DNA of 64,000 bases from Polaribacter sp. NJDZ03 (GCF_019263805.1 NZ_CP079195.1:3831001-3895000); one strand, 5' to 3'. Shown: positions 28,426 to 37,301, counted from the stretch's first letter. The notes: generated by a model from the letters alone, not told the origin. Program-made: numbers and translations.

Positions 28426-29859
28426 ATGATTAAAATCAATAAACTAATAGTTATCTGTTTTAGTGTATTCATGTTGCTTTCTTGTAAGCAAGAAGATAAA
28501 ACAAAAACCAAACAGAAAGTAAAGGATAAAGAAATTTCAATGCTCCAAGATGAAGTTAAAAAAGAAACATTACGCTCTTGGAATGCTTATAAAAAATATG
28601 CTTGGGGTCATGATGTTTTATTACCTTTATCTAAATCACACAAAGATTGGTATGAAGGTTCTTTGGGAATTTCTCCAATAGACGCTTATAGCACCTTAAA
28701 AGTAATGGGCTTAGAAAAAGAAGCTAAAGAAATTGAAGACTATGCGCTCGCAATGGATTGGGATAAAGATTTATATGTTCAAACTTTTGAGGTAAACATA
28801 AGAATTTTAGGTGGTTTATTATCAATGTATCATTACACAAAAAACGAAGCTATTTTAGCTAAAACTAAAGATTTTGGTGATAGAATTTTACCAGCATTTA
28901 ATACTCCTACAGGAATTCCTGCTCATTCAGTTAATTTAAAAACAGGCAAGTTAGCAGGTAATTTAGGAGAAGGAAAAGGTGATGTGGTTAACGTTGCACA
29001 AGCAGCCACTTATTTATTTGAGTTTGGTATTTTAAGTTATTATACAAAGGATCCTAAATACTATCAAGCTGCTAAAAAAGCAACAAAAGCTGTCTTTAAT
29101 CGCAAATCAAAAATAGGTTTGCCTGGTGAGCAAATAAACATAAATACAGGTGAATGGGTTGGTACAAAATGGCACCATCTGCAGGCTGGAGTTGATGCTT
29201 ATTATGAATATATGTATAAAAGTTGGATGATTTTTCCTGATCCTGAAATTAAAGAAATCTGGGACTTTAGTAAATCTAAAATTGATGAATATTTGTTAGA
29301 TGAATACGAGGGACATACATTCTACACTATTGTTGATATGGAAACAGGTAAAGTATTAAAACGCTCTGTATCTTTATACGATGCTTTTTTCCCTGCTATA
29401 CAAGCAATTTCTGGAGATATTTCTGCCGCAGAAAAAAATCAAAAAACTTGGGATTGGTTGTGGGATAAAAATGGACTTCTACCAACTAGATATAAATATG
29501 ATGAGGATAGAATTGAATATGCAGAATCAGAAATAAACCCAGAAATAATTGAGTCAGCATATTACCTTCATGAAATAACAGGTAAGGAAGAGTATTTGAA
29601 TATGATTAAGAAGTATTGGAAAGATATAAATAAGTATTGTAGAAATGATGTAGCCTACAATTCAATCAAAGATGTTAGAACAAAAGAGCCAAAAGATTAT
29701 TTAGCTACTTATGTTTTTGCAGAAACATTCAAATACTTTTATATAGCTTTTTCTCAAGGTGAATTTAATTTTAATGAGCACGTATTTAATACAGAAGCTC
29801 ATACCTTTAAAAAATCTGATTTTAATCAAGAAGATGCAAAAGAAAGACTGGGCTATTGA
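28426..29859 (+). CDS. GH47 alpha-1,2-mannosidase, lipoprotein
   Basis: Class I, calcium-dependent inverting alpha-1,2-mannosidase; this family is best known from ER/Golgi N-glycan processing and is uncommon in bacteria. Lipobox MLLSC (Cys20). GH47 marks in order are SWNAYKKYAWGHDVLLPLS, GISPIDAYSTLKVMGL, VNIRILGGLLSMYH, and the C-terminal ETFKYFY...FNTEAHTF, where the TEAH Thr coordinates calcium in known structures. Length 477 is the catalytic barrel only. It would remove the alpha-1,2 mannoses of high-mannose N-glycans and complement the GH92 set. Confidence 0.92.
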   Translation: MIKINKLIVICFSVFMLLSCKQEDKTKTKQKVKDKEISMLQDEVKKETLRSWNAYKKYAWGHDVLLPLSKSHKDWYEGSLGISPIDAYSTLKVMGLEKEAKEIEDYALAMDWDKDLYVQTFEVNIRILGGLLSMYHYTKNEAILAKTKDFGDRILPAFNTPTGIPAHSVNLKTGKLAGNLGEGKGDVVNVAQAATYLFEFGILSYYTKDPKYYQAAKKATKAVFNRKSKIGLPGEQININTGEWVGTKWHHLQAGVDAYYEYMYKSWMIFPDPEIKEIWDFSKSKIDEYLLDEYEGHTFYTIVDMETGKVLKRSVSLYDAFFPAIQAISGDISAAEKNQKTWDWLWDKNGLLPTRYKYDEDRIEYAESEINPEIIESAYYLHEITGKEEYLNMIKKYWKDINKYCRNDVAYNSIKDVRTKEPKDYLATYVFAETFKYFYIAFSQGEFNFNEHVFNTEAHTFKKSDFNQEDAKERLGY

Positions 29860-30202
29860 TTTTAGAATCGTAAATTACTAGAATACAAAATATTAACTTA
29901 ATATAAATTAAGTTATTGGTATAAAAATTAATTCTAATTTTCCTTTTTATTTTGCTTAAAAGGAATAGTATAAGTAGAATCAAGCTGTGCCATTTTTAGG
30001 CATCAATCTATCAACTTTAAAGGTAAAAAAGTTAGAGGTAAAGAAGTAACAAGTTTACAAGGTAGTCGCTTTAATCTATAAAAAGGGAATCGTTCTAAAG
30101 TTTAAAAAAGTAACCGATGCTACCAGTAAACTAACGTTTCGCTCTAATGTAGGTCGTTCGGCTAAATAAGGCCAATCGTAAATTAAAATTTATTAAATAA
30201 AG
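29860..30202 (+). other. Intergenic stretch with a decayed coding remnant
   Basis: No intact gene. From about 30050 to the stop at 30167-30169 a short frame reads YKKGIVLKFKKVTDATSKLT then FRSNVGRSAK, and just upstream another frame reads KVRGKEVTSLQGSRFNL, as expected for a frameshifted C-terminal end of a lost protein. I cannot name its family. It breaks the otherwise tight operon and could be scar tissue of a deleted PUL gene between GH47 and GH97. Confidence 0.4.
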
Positions 30203-32230
30203 ATGAAGATTAAAAAAACTTATATAGCATTCTTGTTAATTTTTTCATTTGTAAGCTGCTCTAGTGAAAAGGTTTTAAAAATTGAATCACCAAATAACAA
30301 AATTGGGGTATCAATACAGACGACCAGTGGTATATCTTACATGGTTAATTTTAAAGATTCTGTAATTATAAATTCCTCAAAATTAGGGTACGAATTTAAA
30401 AATGCAAATCCTTTATCTAAAAACTTTATAGTAACAGATTATAGCATTACACAATCCAACACCAAATGGACTACAGCTTGGGGAGAAAAAAGTGTAATAG
30501 AAGATAATTACAATCAACTATTAATTTGCTTACAAGAAAAAGATGGATTCAAAAGAAAACTGAATCTTTATTTTAAAGTTTACAACGACGGTATTGGGTT
30601 TCGCTATGAAATTCCTAAACAAAAAAATGTAGACAGTCTTCTAATTACACAAGAATTAACGGAATTTAATTTCGTGAAAAACCATAGTGGTTGGTATATT
30701 CCAGCAAATTTTGAATCATACGAAACACTCTATAAAAATGCATCTTTAAATGAAATTGAGTCAGCAAATACACCAATAACATTAGAAACGGAAGCTGGTA
30801 ATTTTATAAGTATTCATGAAGCGAATTTAACAAATTATGCAGGCATGACTTTAAAGAAAAATAAAGCGGCCTCATTTTCTTTTAAAAGTGATTTGGCACC
30901 GTGGCCAGATGGTGTTAAAGTAAAAGCAAAAACACCAATGGTTTCTCCTTGGCGTACCATTCAAATAACAGACAATGCAAAAGATTTAGTGGAGTCTAAT
31001 TTAATTTTGAATTTAAATGAACCAAATAAAATTGAAGATGTGTCTTGGGTTGAACCCATGAAGTATATTGGAATTTGGTGGGGAATGCACTTAGGAACAC
31101 AAACTTGGACTTTAGGTGAAAGACATGGAGCAACAACCGAAGAAACAAAGAAATACATCGATTTTGCAGACAAACATAAAATTAAAGGTGTTTTAGTTGA
31201 AGGCTGGAACACAGGTTGGGAAAATTGGGGAAAGAAGGATGCTTTCGATTTTGTAACACCTTACGACGATTTTAATTTGAAAGAAGTTACAAACTATGCA
31301 ACTGAAAAAAACATTTCATTTATTGGTCATGTTGAAACTGGTGGGGCTGCACAATCTTTTGAAAATAAATTAGAACCTATTTTTTCAATGTATCAACAAT
31401 TGGGGGTTAAAGCTGTAAAAACGGGTTACGCAGGAGGCATTCAAACAAAAGGTCAATTTCATCATGGGCAGTTTATGGTAAATCATTATAGAGAGGTTGT
31501 TAAAACTGCTACTAAATATAAAATTATGATTGATGCTCATGAGCCGATTAAACCCACAGGAATAAGAAGAACCTATCCAAATATGATGACTCGTGAAGGT
31601 GCAAGAGGTATGGAATGGAATGCTTGGAGTTCAGGGAATCCACCAGAACATTATACAATTTTGCCTTTTACAAGAGGTTTAGCAGGACCAATAGATTATA
31701 CACCTGGTGTATTTGATATTTTATATAAAAACGCTAAAAACAGAGTGAAATGGAATGATTTAGATGATGGAACTTCCAGAGTAAATACAACATTAGCAAA
31801 GCAATTAGCTTTATTTGTTGTGTTGTATAGCCCAATGCAAATGGCATCTGATTTGATAGAGAATTATGAAAATCAACCTGCTTTTAAATTTATTGAAGAT
31901 GTTGCTACAGATTGGGAGTCTTCAAAAATGATTAATGGAAAAATAGGAGATTACATAACCATTGTTAGAAAAGATAAAAATAGTGATGATTGGTTTTTAG
32001 GAAGCATTACAGATGAGAGCCAAAGAGAATTAGATATAGAGTTAAGTTTTCTTGAAGAGAATAAAACGTACATCGCTCAAATCTATGCCGATGGTATGAA
32101 TGCCGATTGGAAAACCAATCCGACAGAAATTGATATTCTAAAAAAAGAAGTGACTTCAAAAACCAATCTAACTATAAAATTAGCTGGTGGTGGTGGACAA
32201 GCTATCCGATTTTCACCAATAAATAAATAA
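30203..32230 (+). CDS. GH97 glycoside hydrolase, SusB-like inverting type, lipoprotein
   Basis: Family GH97 alpha-glycosidase, 675 residues, lipobox FVSC (Cys19). The N-terminal beta-sandwich is followed by the barrel starting YIGIWWGMHLG. The central VKAVKTGYAGG, IMIDAHEPIKPTGIRRTYPN and GARGMEWNAW blocks follow the SusB (inverting alpha-glucosidase) pattern, which uses glutamates as base, and not the retaining alpha-galactosidase pattern with a nucleophile Asp. The substrate could be glucose caps on immature high-mannose N-glycans or unrelated alpha-glucans. It is followed 5 bases later by the broken phosphatase-family gene. Confidence 0.9.
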   Translation: MKIKKTYIAFLLIFSFVSCSSEKVLKIESPNNKIGVSIQTTSGISYMVNFKDSVIINSSKLGYEFKNANPLSKNFIVTDYSITQSNTKWTTAWGEKSVIEDNYNQLLICLQEKDGFKRKLNLYFKVYNDGIGFRYEIPKQKNVDSLLITQELTEFNFVKNHSGWYIPANFESYETLYKNASLNEIESANTPITLETEAGNFISIHEANLTNYAGMTLKKNKAASFSFKSDLAPWPDGVKVKAKTPMVSPWRTIQITDNAKDLVESNLILNLNEPNKIEDVSWVEPMKYIGIWWGMHLGTQTWTLGERHGATTEETKKYIDFADKHKIKGVLVEGWNTGWENWGKKDAFDFVTPYDDFNLKEVTNYATEKNISFIGHVETGGAAQSFENKLEPIFSMYQQLGVKAVKTGYAGGIQTKGQFHHGQFMVNHYREVVKTATKYKIMIDAHEPIKPTGIRRTYPNMMTREGARGMEWNAWSSGNPPEHYTILPFTRGLAGPIDYTPGVFDILYKNAKNRVKWNDLDDGTSRVNTTLAKQLALFVVLYSPMQMASDLIENYENQPAFKFIEDVATDWESSKMINGKIGDYITIVRKDKNSDDWFLGSITDESQRELDIELSFLEENKTYIAQIYADGMNADWKTNPTEIDILKKEVTSKTNLTIKLAGGGGQAIRFSPINK

Positions 32231-32235
32231 ATAAT

Positions 32236-33077
32236 ATGAAAAAAACGGTTATTTTACTTTTAGTCTGTTTTTTATTTTCTTGTACTTCGGAAAAAGAAGC
32301 CTATAAAATAATGACCTATAATATTAGGTATGATAACCCGAACGATGGTGTAAACAGATGGTCCAATAGAAAAGATTTTTTAAGTAATCAAATAGTGTAT
32401 AATAGTCCAGACGTTTTTGGTATACAAGAAGGCTTGGAGCATCAAGTACAGTATTTAGATAGTATTTGGTAGGTTATTCTTATGTAGGAGTTGGACGAGA
32501 TGATGGTAAAACCAAAGGTGAGTACAGTGCTATTTTTTATCAGAAAGAAAAATTTAATGTCCTAAATAAAGGTACATTTTGGTTGTCTGAAACACCAAAT
32601 AAAATTTCGGTTGGTTGGGATGCTTCTATGGAGCGAATTTGTACGTTCGCTCTTTTAATTAATAAGTCTAATAATGATCAGTTTTGGGTTTTTAATACGC
32701 ATTTTGATCATATTGGTAACATAGCGAGAGTAAAAAGTGCTAAATTAATCATTGATAAAATAGCCGAATTTAACACAGATAATTTACCTGTTCTTGTAAT
32801 GGGAGATTTTAACTTGAAACCAGAAACAGCACCCATTCAATTATTATCCAATGCCTTTAATGATGCTAAGATAGCAAGTGAATCACAACCTTTTGGGCCT
32901 ATCGGAACCTTTAATGCTTTTGATTTTAACAAACCAGTTGTAGATAGAATAGATTATATTTTTACAAGTAAAGAACAGGTTAAAGTATTAGAATATGCAA
33001 CTTTAAGTGATTCTAAAGATGGTAAATTTCCGTCAGATCACCTACCTGTTGTTATTAAGTATACATTACATAAATAA
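32236..33077 (+). pseudogene. Endonuclease/exonuclease/phosphatase-family lipoprotein, frameshifted
   Basis: Two overlapping frames form one protein. Codons 1-78 (32236-32472) give a lipobox FLFSC, the family start YKIMTYNIRYDNPNDG and the EGLEHQ metal-binding block. The frame from 32466 continues with YSYVGVGRDDGKTKGEYSAI, MGDFNLKP and SDHLPV to 33077. Adding one T to the TTT run at 32465-32467 would join them as DSILVGYSYVG. It may be a true inactivating mutation or a homopolymer sequencing error. Intact members are metal-dependent phosphodiesterases/phosphatases; in this PUL a sugar-phosphate substrate is plausible but unproven. Confidence 0.85.
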
Positions 33078-33094
33078 TAATTAATTAGAATAAA

Positions 33095-34276
33095 ATGAAG
33101 TTTAAAAATAGTATAACAATCGGTTTATTAGTGCTTTGTGTTAATTTGTTTGCGCAAGAAAATATTACTAAAATTAATGTATTTAATAAACAAGTTTTAA
33201 ATTTTGGTGGCGAAAAAGGTACAGACTCAGAGGCAGTAAGCTTAATGAGCGGAAGATTGGTGTATAAAAAAGTAAGCATTCCAGAGTTTAAAAAAGGAAC
33301 AGACGTAAAAATAAAAATAACTGTACGCTCAAATGGTGATCGTTGGGATAAATCTGGTTCTTGTTTTGTAGTAAGTGATCCAAAAAAACTATCTATACTT
33401 TCTGTTACAGAAAAAAAGAATGATTTTCCAAAAGATTCTTATATCGATGGTAAATATGCCGGTTTTGTAAAAGGAACAAATTACAATCCTGTTGTAGAAC
33501 TAATGCGATTTATGACTCCTTTTGGAGTAGGGTATTACAGCGATAATAAAGTAAAATATAGAAGACCAGTATACATACCAAGTTGGGAAAAACAAGTAGT
33601 TTGGGAAAATGACATTACAGATTTAGAGAGTTTAGTAACAGGTACATTTTACGTTGGTGTTTGGATTGATACTTGGACAGCAGAAGGATATGAATTTGAC
33701 TTAGAACTAACGTACTCTAATAGAAAACAGCAAAAAGTATCTGTATTGCCTTTGGTGAATACAATACCTTATGTAGGCGGACAGCAAATACCAGACAATT
33801 TCGCTCATAATAATTTAGAGCAGTCTATACATTTAAAAAAGAATGCAAAAAATGTAAAATTACATTATATTACAACAGGTCATGGAGGGCATAGTGGTGG
33901 TGATGAATTTATCAAAATTAAGAATAGTGTGTTTTTTAACAACAAATTGGTTTTAGATACCATTCCTTGGAGAGATGATTGTGCTTCATTTAGAAGATTT
34001 AACCCTACTTCTGGCGTTTGGATTAGAAAAGATTCTGCATCTTATATAGATTCTAAAACTCATTCTTATCAAGTTAAAGAAATTGAAGAACGTATTGCTT
34101 CATCAGATTTATCTAGATCTAATTGGTGTCCAGGCTCTTTTGTAAAGCCTATGGTTGTTAATTTAGGAGATTTAAAAGCGGGAGATCACACATTAAAAAT
34201 AAAAATTGCTGCTACACCAGTAGACGGAGATAAATTAAATCATTGGTTAGTTTCTGCATATTTAACATACGAATAA
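33095..34276 (+). CDS. PNGase F-like peptide-N4-(N-acetyl-beta-glucosaminyl)asparagine amidase
   Basis: Secreted amidase that releases whole N-glycans from Asn side chains. Signal peptide ending LFAQ (~residue 20). The two jelly-roll domains align by eye with Elizabethkingia PNGase F: GDRWDKSG (W84-D85 = catalytic W59-D60), MRFMTPFGVG, DITDLESLVTG, then WIDTWTAEGYEF, GGDEFIKIKNSVFFNN (E271 = E206) and SNWCPGSFVKP. The position of PNGase F E118 is Asp here (D192). Length 393 exceeds the 314-residue mature reference, partly through an insertion around residues 94-130. It is the last gene of the run and is followed by a terminator. Confidence 0.9.
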   Translation: MKFKNSITIGLLVLCVNLFAQENITKINVFNKQVLNFGGEKGTDSEAVSLMSGRLVYKKVSIPEFKKGTDVKIKITVRSNGDRWDKSGSCFVVSDPKKLSILSVTEKKNDFPKDSYIDGKYAGFVKGTNYNPVVELMRFMTPFGVGYYSDNKVKYRRPVYIPSWEKQVVWENDITDLESLVTGTFYVGVWIDTWTAEGYEFDLELTYSNRKQQKVSVLPLVNTIPYVGGQQIPDNFAHNNLEQSIHLKKNAKNVKLHYITTGHGGHSGGDEFIKIKNSVFFNNKLVLDTIPWRDDCASFRRFNPTSGVWIRKDSASYIDSKTHSYQVKEIEERIASSDLSRSNWCPGSFVKPMVVNLGDLKAGDHTLKIKIAATPVDGDKLNHWLVSAYLTYE

Positions 34277-34306
34277 AGTAGTATTTTAAAAGTTGTCATT
34301 TTTTAG

Positions 34307-34350
34307 AATCAGTTAGTTATCATTTTATATTGATAATTAGCTGATTTTCT
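34307..34350 (+). terminator. Rho-independent terminator ending the N-glycan operon
   Basis: A 16-bp stem (34307-34322 with 34331-34346, two G-U pairs) has an 8-base loop and is followed by TTCTTATTTG. It lies 30 bases after the PNGase-like stop codon. Confidence 0.7.
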
Positions 34351-35134
34351 TATTTGTATGCTTTTTTAGCTCATACATCGTAACTTGTTCTTTATGGCAG
34401 TTGCATTGTTCTTTGTTTAAATGATATAAAAAATTAACAAAACTGACTTAATAGCCAAAAAGGAGTCTCAAAACCTTTGTTTCGTTTATTCTCATTAGGT
34501 TTGAAGAAAATGAAAGGCTTTCAATAAAAAAAACGTATAAATTGTAAAGAGAATGAATTGCTTGTATTAAATAGATTGAGATAAGTTAGAGGTTGCAAAT
34601 TTAACGTGAAGACATTGTATAAACTGTGATTACTTAATGGTATATACAAAAGAGCTTGCAGATGATGCGATTTTAAAAATGGTGAGGAATAATAATTATA
34701 GATCAATCTAATGTAAATTATCAAAAAAAGTAAAAAGTTGCTATTTCTGAATTTATTATAAAAAAAACAGGGTGACTATTTTATTTAGATAGCTGTGGAG
34801 TAGGGCTTCTAACCAACAGAAGAAAAGCCAAAGACTAATTTGGTTTCAATAAATAAAAGCGTAGTTTTTCAAAATTATATTTGATCTTTTTTTACTGTTG
34901 ATTTTAATGAATGTAAATGTAGCTATCTGGTTATGAGTTTATTTGGTTTTTAAAATAGTAAGTAAGCATTTTTAGGCTATTTTATGCTAATTATAGTTTT
35001 ACATAATTATGGGAAACCGTAATCAAATACCAATGGAATTTACTACTTTTAATTTTCCGAAAAAGAAAACTAAATAGTTTCTTAAATACGTCATGTTTTG
35101 GCGTATCTGTATTTTAAATTGCGCAAAAAAACAA
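34351..35134. other. AT-rich non-coding stretch
   Basis: About 780 bases with no gene I can support on either strand. Short open stretches exist but have neither family motifs nor plausible starts. It separates the N-glycan PUL from the restriction-modification remnant and may mark the boundary of an insertion. Confidence 0.55.
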
Positions 35135-35485
35135 ATGACATACTTCGAAAATCATCAAAAAGCATTCAATAAATTAAAAGAAAAAAAATCTGACATTGAA
35201 GAAAGAGAATTCTATCATTTAATTGAAGAAATAAAGTTTGATACGGATTACTTATATCAACAAGCAGAAAAACATCCGAAGTACAATTTTGTTTCCACAG
35301 AAGAAGTACCTGCTTCTATGGAATTAGATAAACTAGAAAAACTAATTAAAAAAATAGAAAAGTTTGTAAAAAATTCTCAAGAATTTGATCCAGAAGAAGA
35401 GTTAGATCGTATGTTTCCAGATCGCCATGATGATGATTTTGATGAAGATTCTATGAGCTACGACAGTGTTTTTGGAGGTGATTAA
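35135..35485 (+). CDS. Small acidic protein upstream of hsdM, unknown function
   Basis: A 116-residue protein from ATG 35135 (MTYFENHQKAFNKLKEKKSD); an upstream in-frame ATG at 35093 adds 14 residues that look non-native. It is helical and charged, with a Lys/Glu-rich middle, and ends in a very acidic tail (PDRHDDDFDEDSMSYDSVFG). No signal peptide or membrane segment. It lies 64 bases before hsdM on the same strand and may belong to that unit. I do not recognise a family; the acidic tail might mimic DNA or bind a partner, which is speculation. Confidence 0.6.
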   Translation: MTYFENHQKAFNKLKEKKSDIEEREFYHLIEEIKFDTDYLYQQAEKHPKYNFVSTEEVPASMELDKLEKLIKKIEKFVKNSQEFDPEEELDRMFPDRHDDDFDEDSMSYDSVFGGD

Positions 35486-35549
35486 CAAAATTTCCTTTCA
35501 AGTACAAAACTAACAATACGGCTATTCCGCAATAGCATAAAAAATAGAA

Positions 35550-35942
35550 ATGAACCAAACCAATATAAAACAATTAGAAACCGAACTTTGGGACGCAGCC
35601 GATGATCTTAGAGCAAACTCTAAATTAACAGCAGGCGAATACAAAGACCCATTATTAGGTTTAGTACTCTTACGTTTTGCACAAAACAGATACGAAGATG
35701 CTAAGGTTGAAGTGCAAAACAGCTTACCAATAAATCCGCGTACAGGAAAAAAACGAGCAGCCAATAAAGACGATTTTGCAGGACAAGGCGCTATGTTTAT
35801 TCCCGAAAAAGCAAAGTATGATTACTTAGCAGGTTTGCCTGAAGGCGAAAACATAGCCGAAGCCATTAACAATGCTATGAAGCTTATTGAAGCCGAATAT
35901 CCAGATTTAGCGGGTATTTTGCCAAAAAGCTACCAAGAGTTT
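35550..35942 (+). pseudogene. hsdM: hsdM 5' fragment (type I DNA methyltransferase, N-terminal domain)
   Basis: The first 131 codons of a type I restriction-modification methyltransferase. The start is LETELWDAADDLRANSKLTA followed by YKDPLLGLVLLRF, the HsdM N-terminal helical domain. The native frame stops being HsdM at KSYQEF where the IS element begins (35943); the last 11 codons to 35978 are read from IS sequence. The SAM-binding motif region is missing. The other part of the gene resumes at 37374. Confidence 0.9.
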
Positions 35943-35962
35943 GGATCAAGTCCAAAAGTTGT
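35943..35962 (+). repeat. Left terminal inverted repeat of the ISAon1-like element
   Basis: GGATCAAGTCCAAAAGTTGT; it pairs with the complement of the right end with 17 of 20 positions identical. Confidence 0.85.
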
Positions 35963-35974
35963 GGGATTTAGAAA

Positions 35975-36967
35975 TTAGGCATAAATATTTGAGAGTCTAA
36001 AAAGGAAAAATTTGATGTTTCTAACACCTCTAAATTGTGCTCTAAATGCTTTTATTTTAGCATTAAACGATTCTGCAGAAGCATTTGTACTTCTATTGTC
36101 AAAATAGTTGAGTATATTCTGATAATGTATAGACATTGTTCTAGCAATGGTATTAAAGCTTTTAAACTTCGCTTGTCTTACATTTTCATCCCATTTAGCA
36201 AGTCTAGTTAAGGCAACGGTTTTATCTTTTGTTTGATTGTAAATCCAGGATAAGTTTTGACATAAATTGTATGCCTTTTCTATATCTGGATAAGTTTTAA
36301 AAAGTATTTCAGCTCTTTCTTGTTGGGAGTTAGTCCATTTGTTACTAGATTTATACAATAGGTATCTACTTCTAGCTAATAATTGTTTTAGAGTATCTCC
36401 ATTTGGTAGTAGTTTAGGAACATATTTTAAGGAGTTGTTTCTAGCATTTTCTATGGCGTCGTTATCTTTATCTATTGCTTCCCAACGATGTTTAATTCTA
36501 ATTTCTTGCAAAGCATCTAAAGCTAATTTTTGCACATGAAATCGATCTATAACTAGTACTGCTTTTGGAAATGATTTTTTAACGATTAACCCCATGTTTG
36601 CTGCCATGTCTAAGGTTACTTCTTTTACTTTTTTTCGTTGTTTTAAAGAGATTTTATTAAGGATTCTAATAACATCTTCTGCTTTAGTGCCTTTAATCAT
36701 GGCCAGTAAAGCACCTTTTTTTCCATTCGCATTTTTATTAGTCACGATAGTATATAAATCTCCATTAGAAAATGCTGTTTCATCTATGGAAAGATAGCTT
36801 CCAGTATTTTCAGGAAAAAGCAACCATTGTTCAGCATGTGGTTTTTGGTTCCATTGCTTAAAATCACTTAAATAATCTTTGTATTGTCTCTGTAAGTTTC
36901 TAGGGCTTACTCCGTAAAAGGTTGCTACAACAGATGTACTTGTAGCATTATTACAGACTGATTTGTT
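35975..36967 (-). CDS. ISL3-type DDE transposase of the ISAon1-like element (OrfB)
   Basis: Transposase catalytic part. The frame is open from 36967 and overlaps the end of OrfA by 17 bases in the +1 frame; the first usable start inside it is a TTG at 36823. Reading the extended frame gives VVATFYGVSPRNLQRQYKDY, then HAEQWLLFPEN, YLSIDETAFSNGDLYTI (first catalytic Asp region), VIDRFHVQKLALDALQEIR (second) and SAESFNAKIKAFR near the end, where the catalytic Glu lies. This suggests expression as an OrfA-OrfB fusion by frameshifting at the overlap, or from an internal start. Confidence 0.85.
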   Translation of the reverse strand, partial: NKSVCNNATSTSVVATFYGVSPRNLQRQYKDYLSDFKQWNQKPHAEQWLLFPENTGSYLSIDETAFSNGDLYTIVTNKNANGKKGALLAMIKGTKAEDVIRILNKISLKQRKKVKEVTLDMAANMGLIVKKSFPKAVLVIDRFHVQKLALDALQEIRIKHRWEAIDKDNDAIENARNNSLKYVPKLLPNGDTLKQLLARSRYLLYKSSNKWTNSQQERAEILFKTYPDIEKAYNLCQNLSWIYNQTKDKTVALTRLAKWDENVRQAKFKSFNTIARTMSIHYQNILNYFDNRSTNASAESFNAKIKAFRAQFRGVRNIKFFLFRLSNIYA

Positions 36968-37301
36968 TTAAAAAAGCAGCAAATTCACTAGTAATTCTAG
37001 TGCCTTTTGCTACTAACTGCCAATCTCTTATCACTAATTTTTTAGAATTATCATCAATCCAACGCCTTCTAATAACATGTAGAAAAACGTTTTTACCTCG
37101 AATAGGAAAATCTTGAATAGTGGCTTCTGGAAAAAATCCTTTAGAGCTTAATTTAAGTGTTTTAAATTCTTCAGGAATTGTGTTTAACTCAGTGAAATAG
37201 AAATGGAGTTCTTCATTTTTAACTTCGTGTTTGGTAAGTTTAAAATAGTTAACAAGTATTTCTGGTAGTAATAATTTAATAAGCTCAATTGAAGTATCCA
37301 A
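36951..37301 (-). CDS. ISAon1-like transposase N-terminal-region protein (OrfA)
   Basis: A 116-residue protein, the usual first frame of this element type. It begins MDTSIELIKLLLPEIL and contains FFPEATIQDFPIRGKNVFLH and RRRWID, a likely DNA-binding region. Its last codons (FLKQISL) overlap the open frame of OrfB. An A-rich run (AAAACAAA) lies at the overlap. Confidence 0.82.
   Translation of the reverse strand: MDTSIELIKLLLPEILVNYFKLTKHEVKNEELHFYFTELNTIPEEFKTLKLSSKGFFPEATIQDFPIRGKNVFLHVIRRRWIDDNSKKLVIRDWQLVAKGTRITSEFAAFLKQISL

Noticed and set aside
30203..32230. GH97 as a retaining alpha-galactosidase
   Set aside because: The KTGYAGG and HEPIKPTG blocks follow the inverting SusB pattern; the nucleophile-Asp block of the retaining type is not seen.
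34600..34860. Plus-strand fragments reading YTKELADDAILKMVRNN and DSCGVGLLTNRRKAKD
   Set aside because: They looked briefly like a regulator and a glutamate-synthase start, but stops interrupt every frame and similarity is too weak to call a pseudogene.
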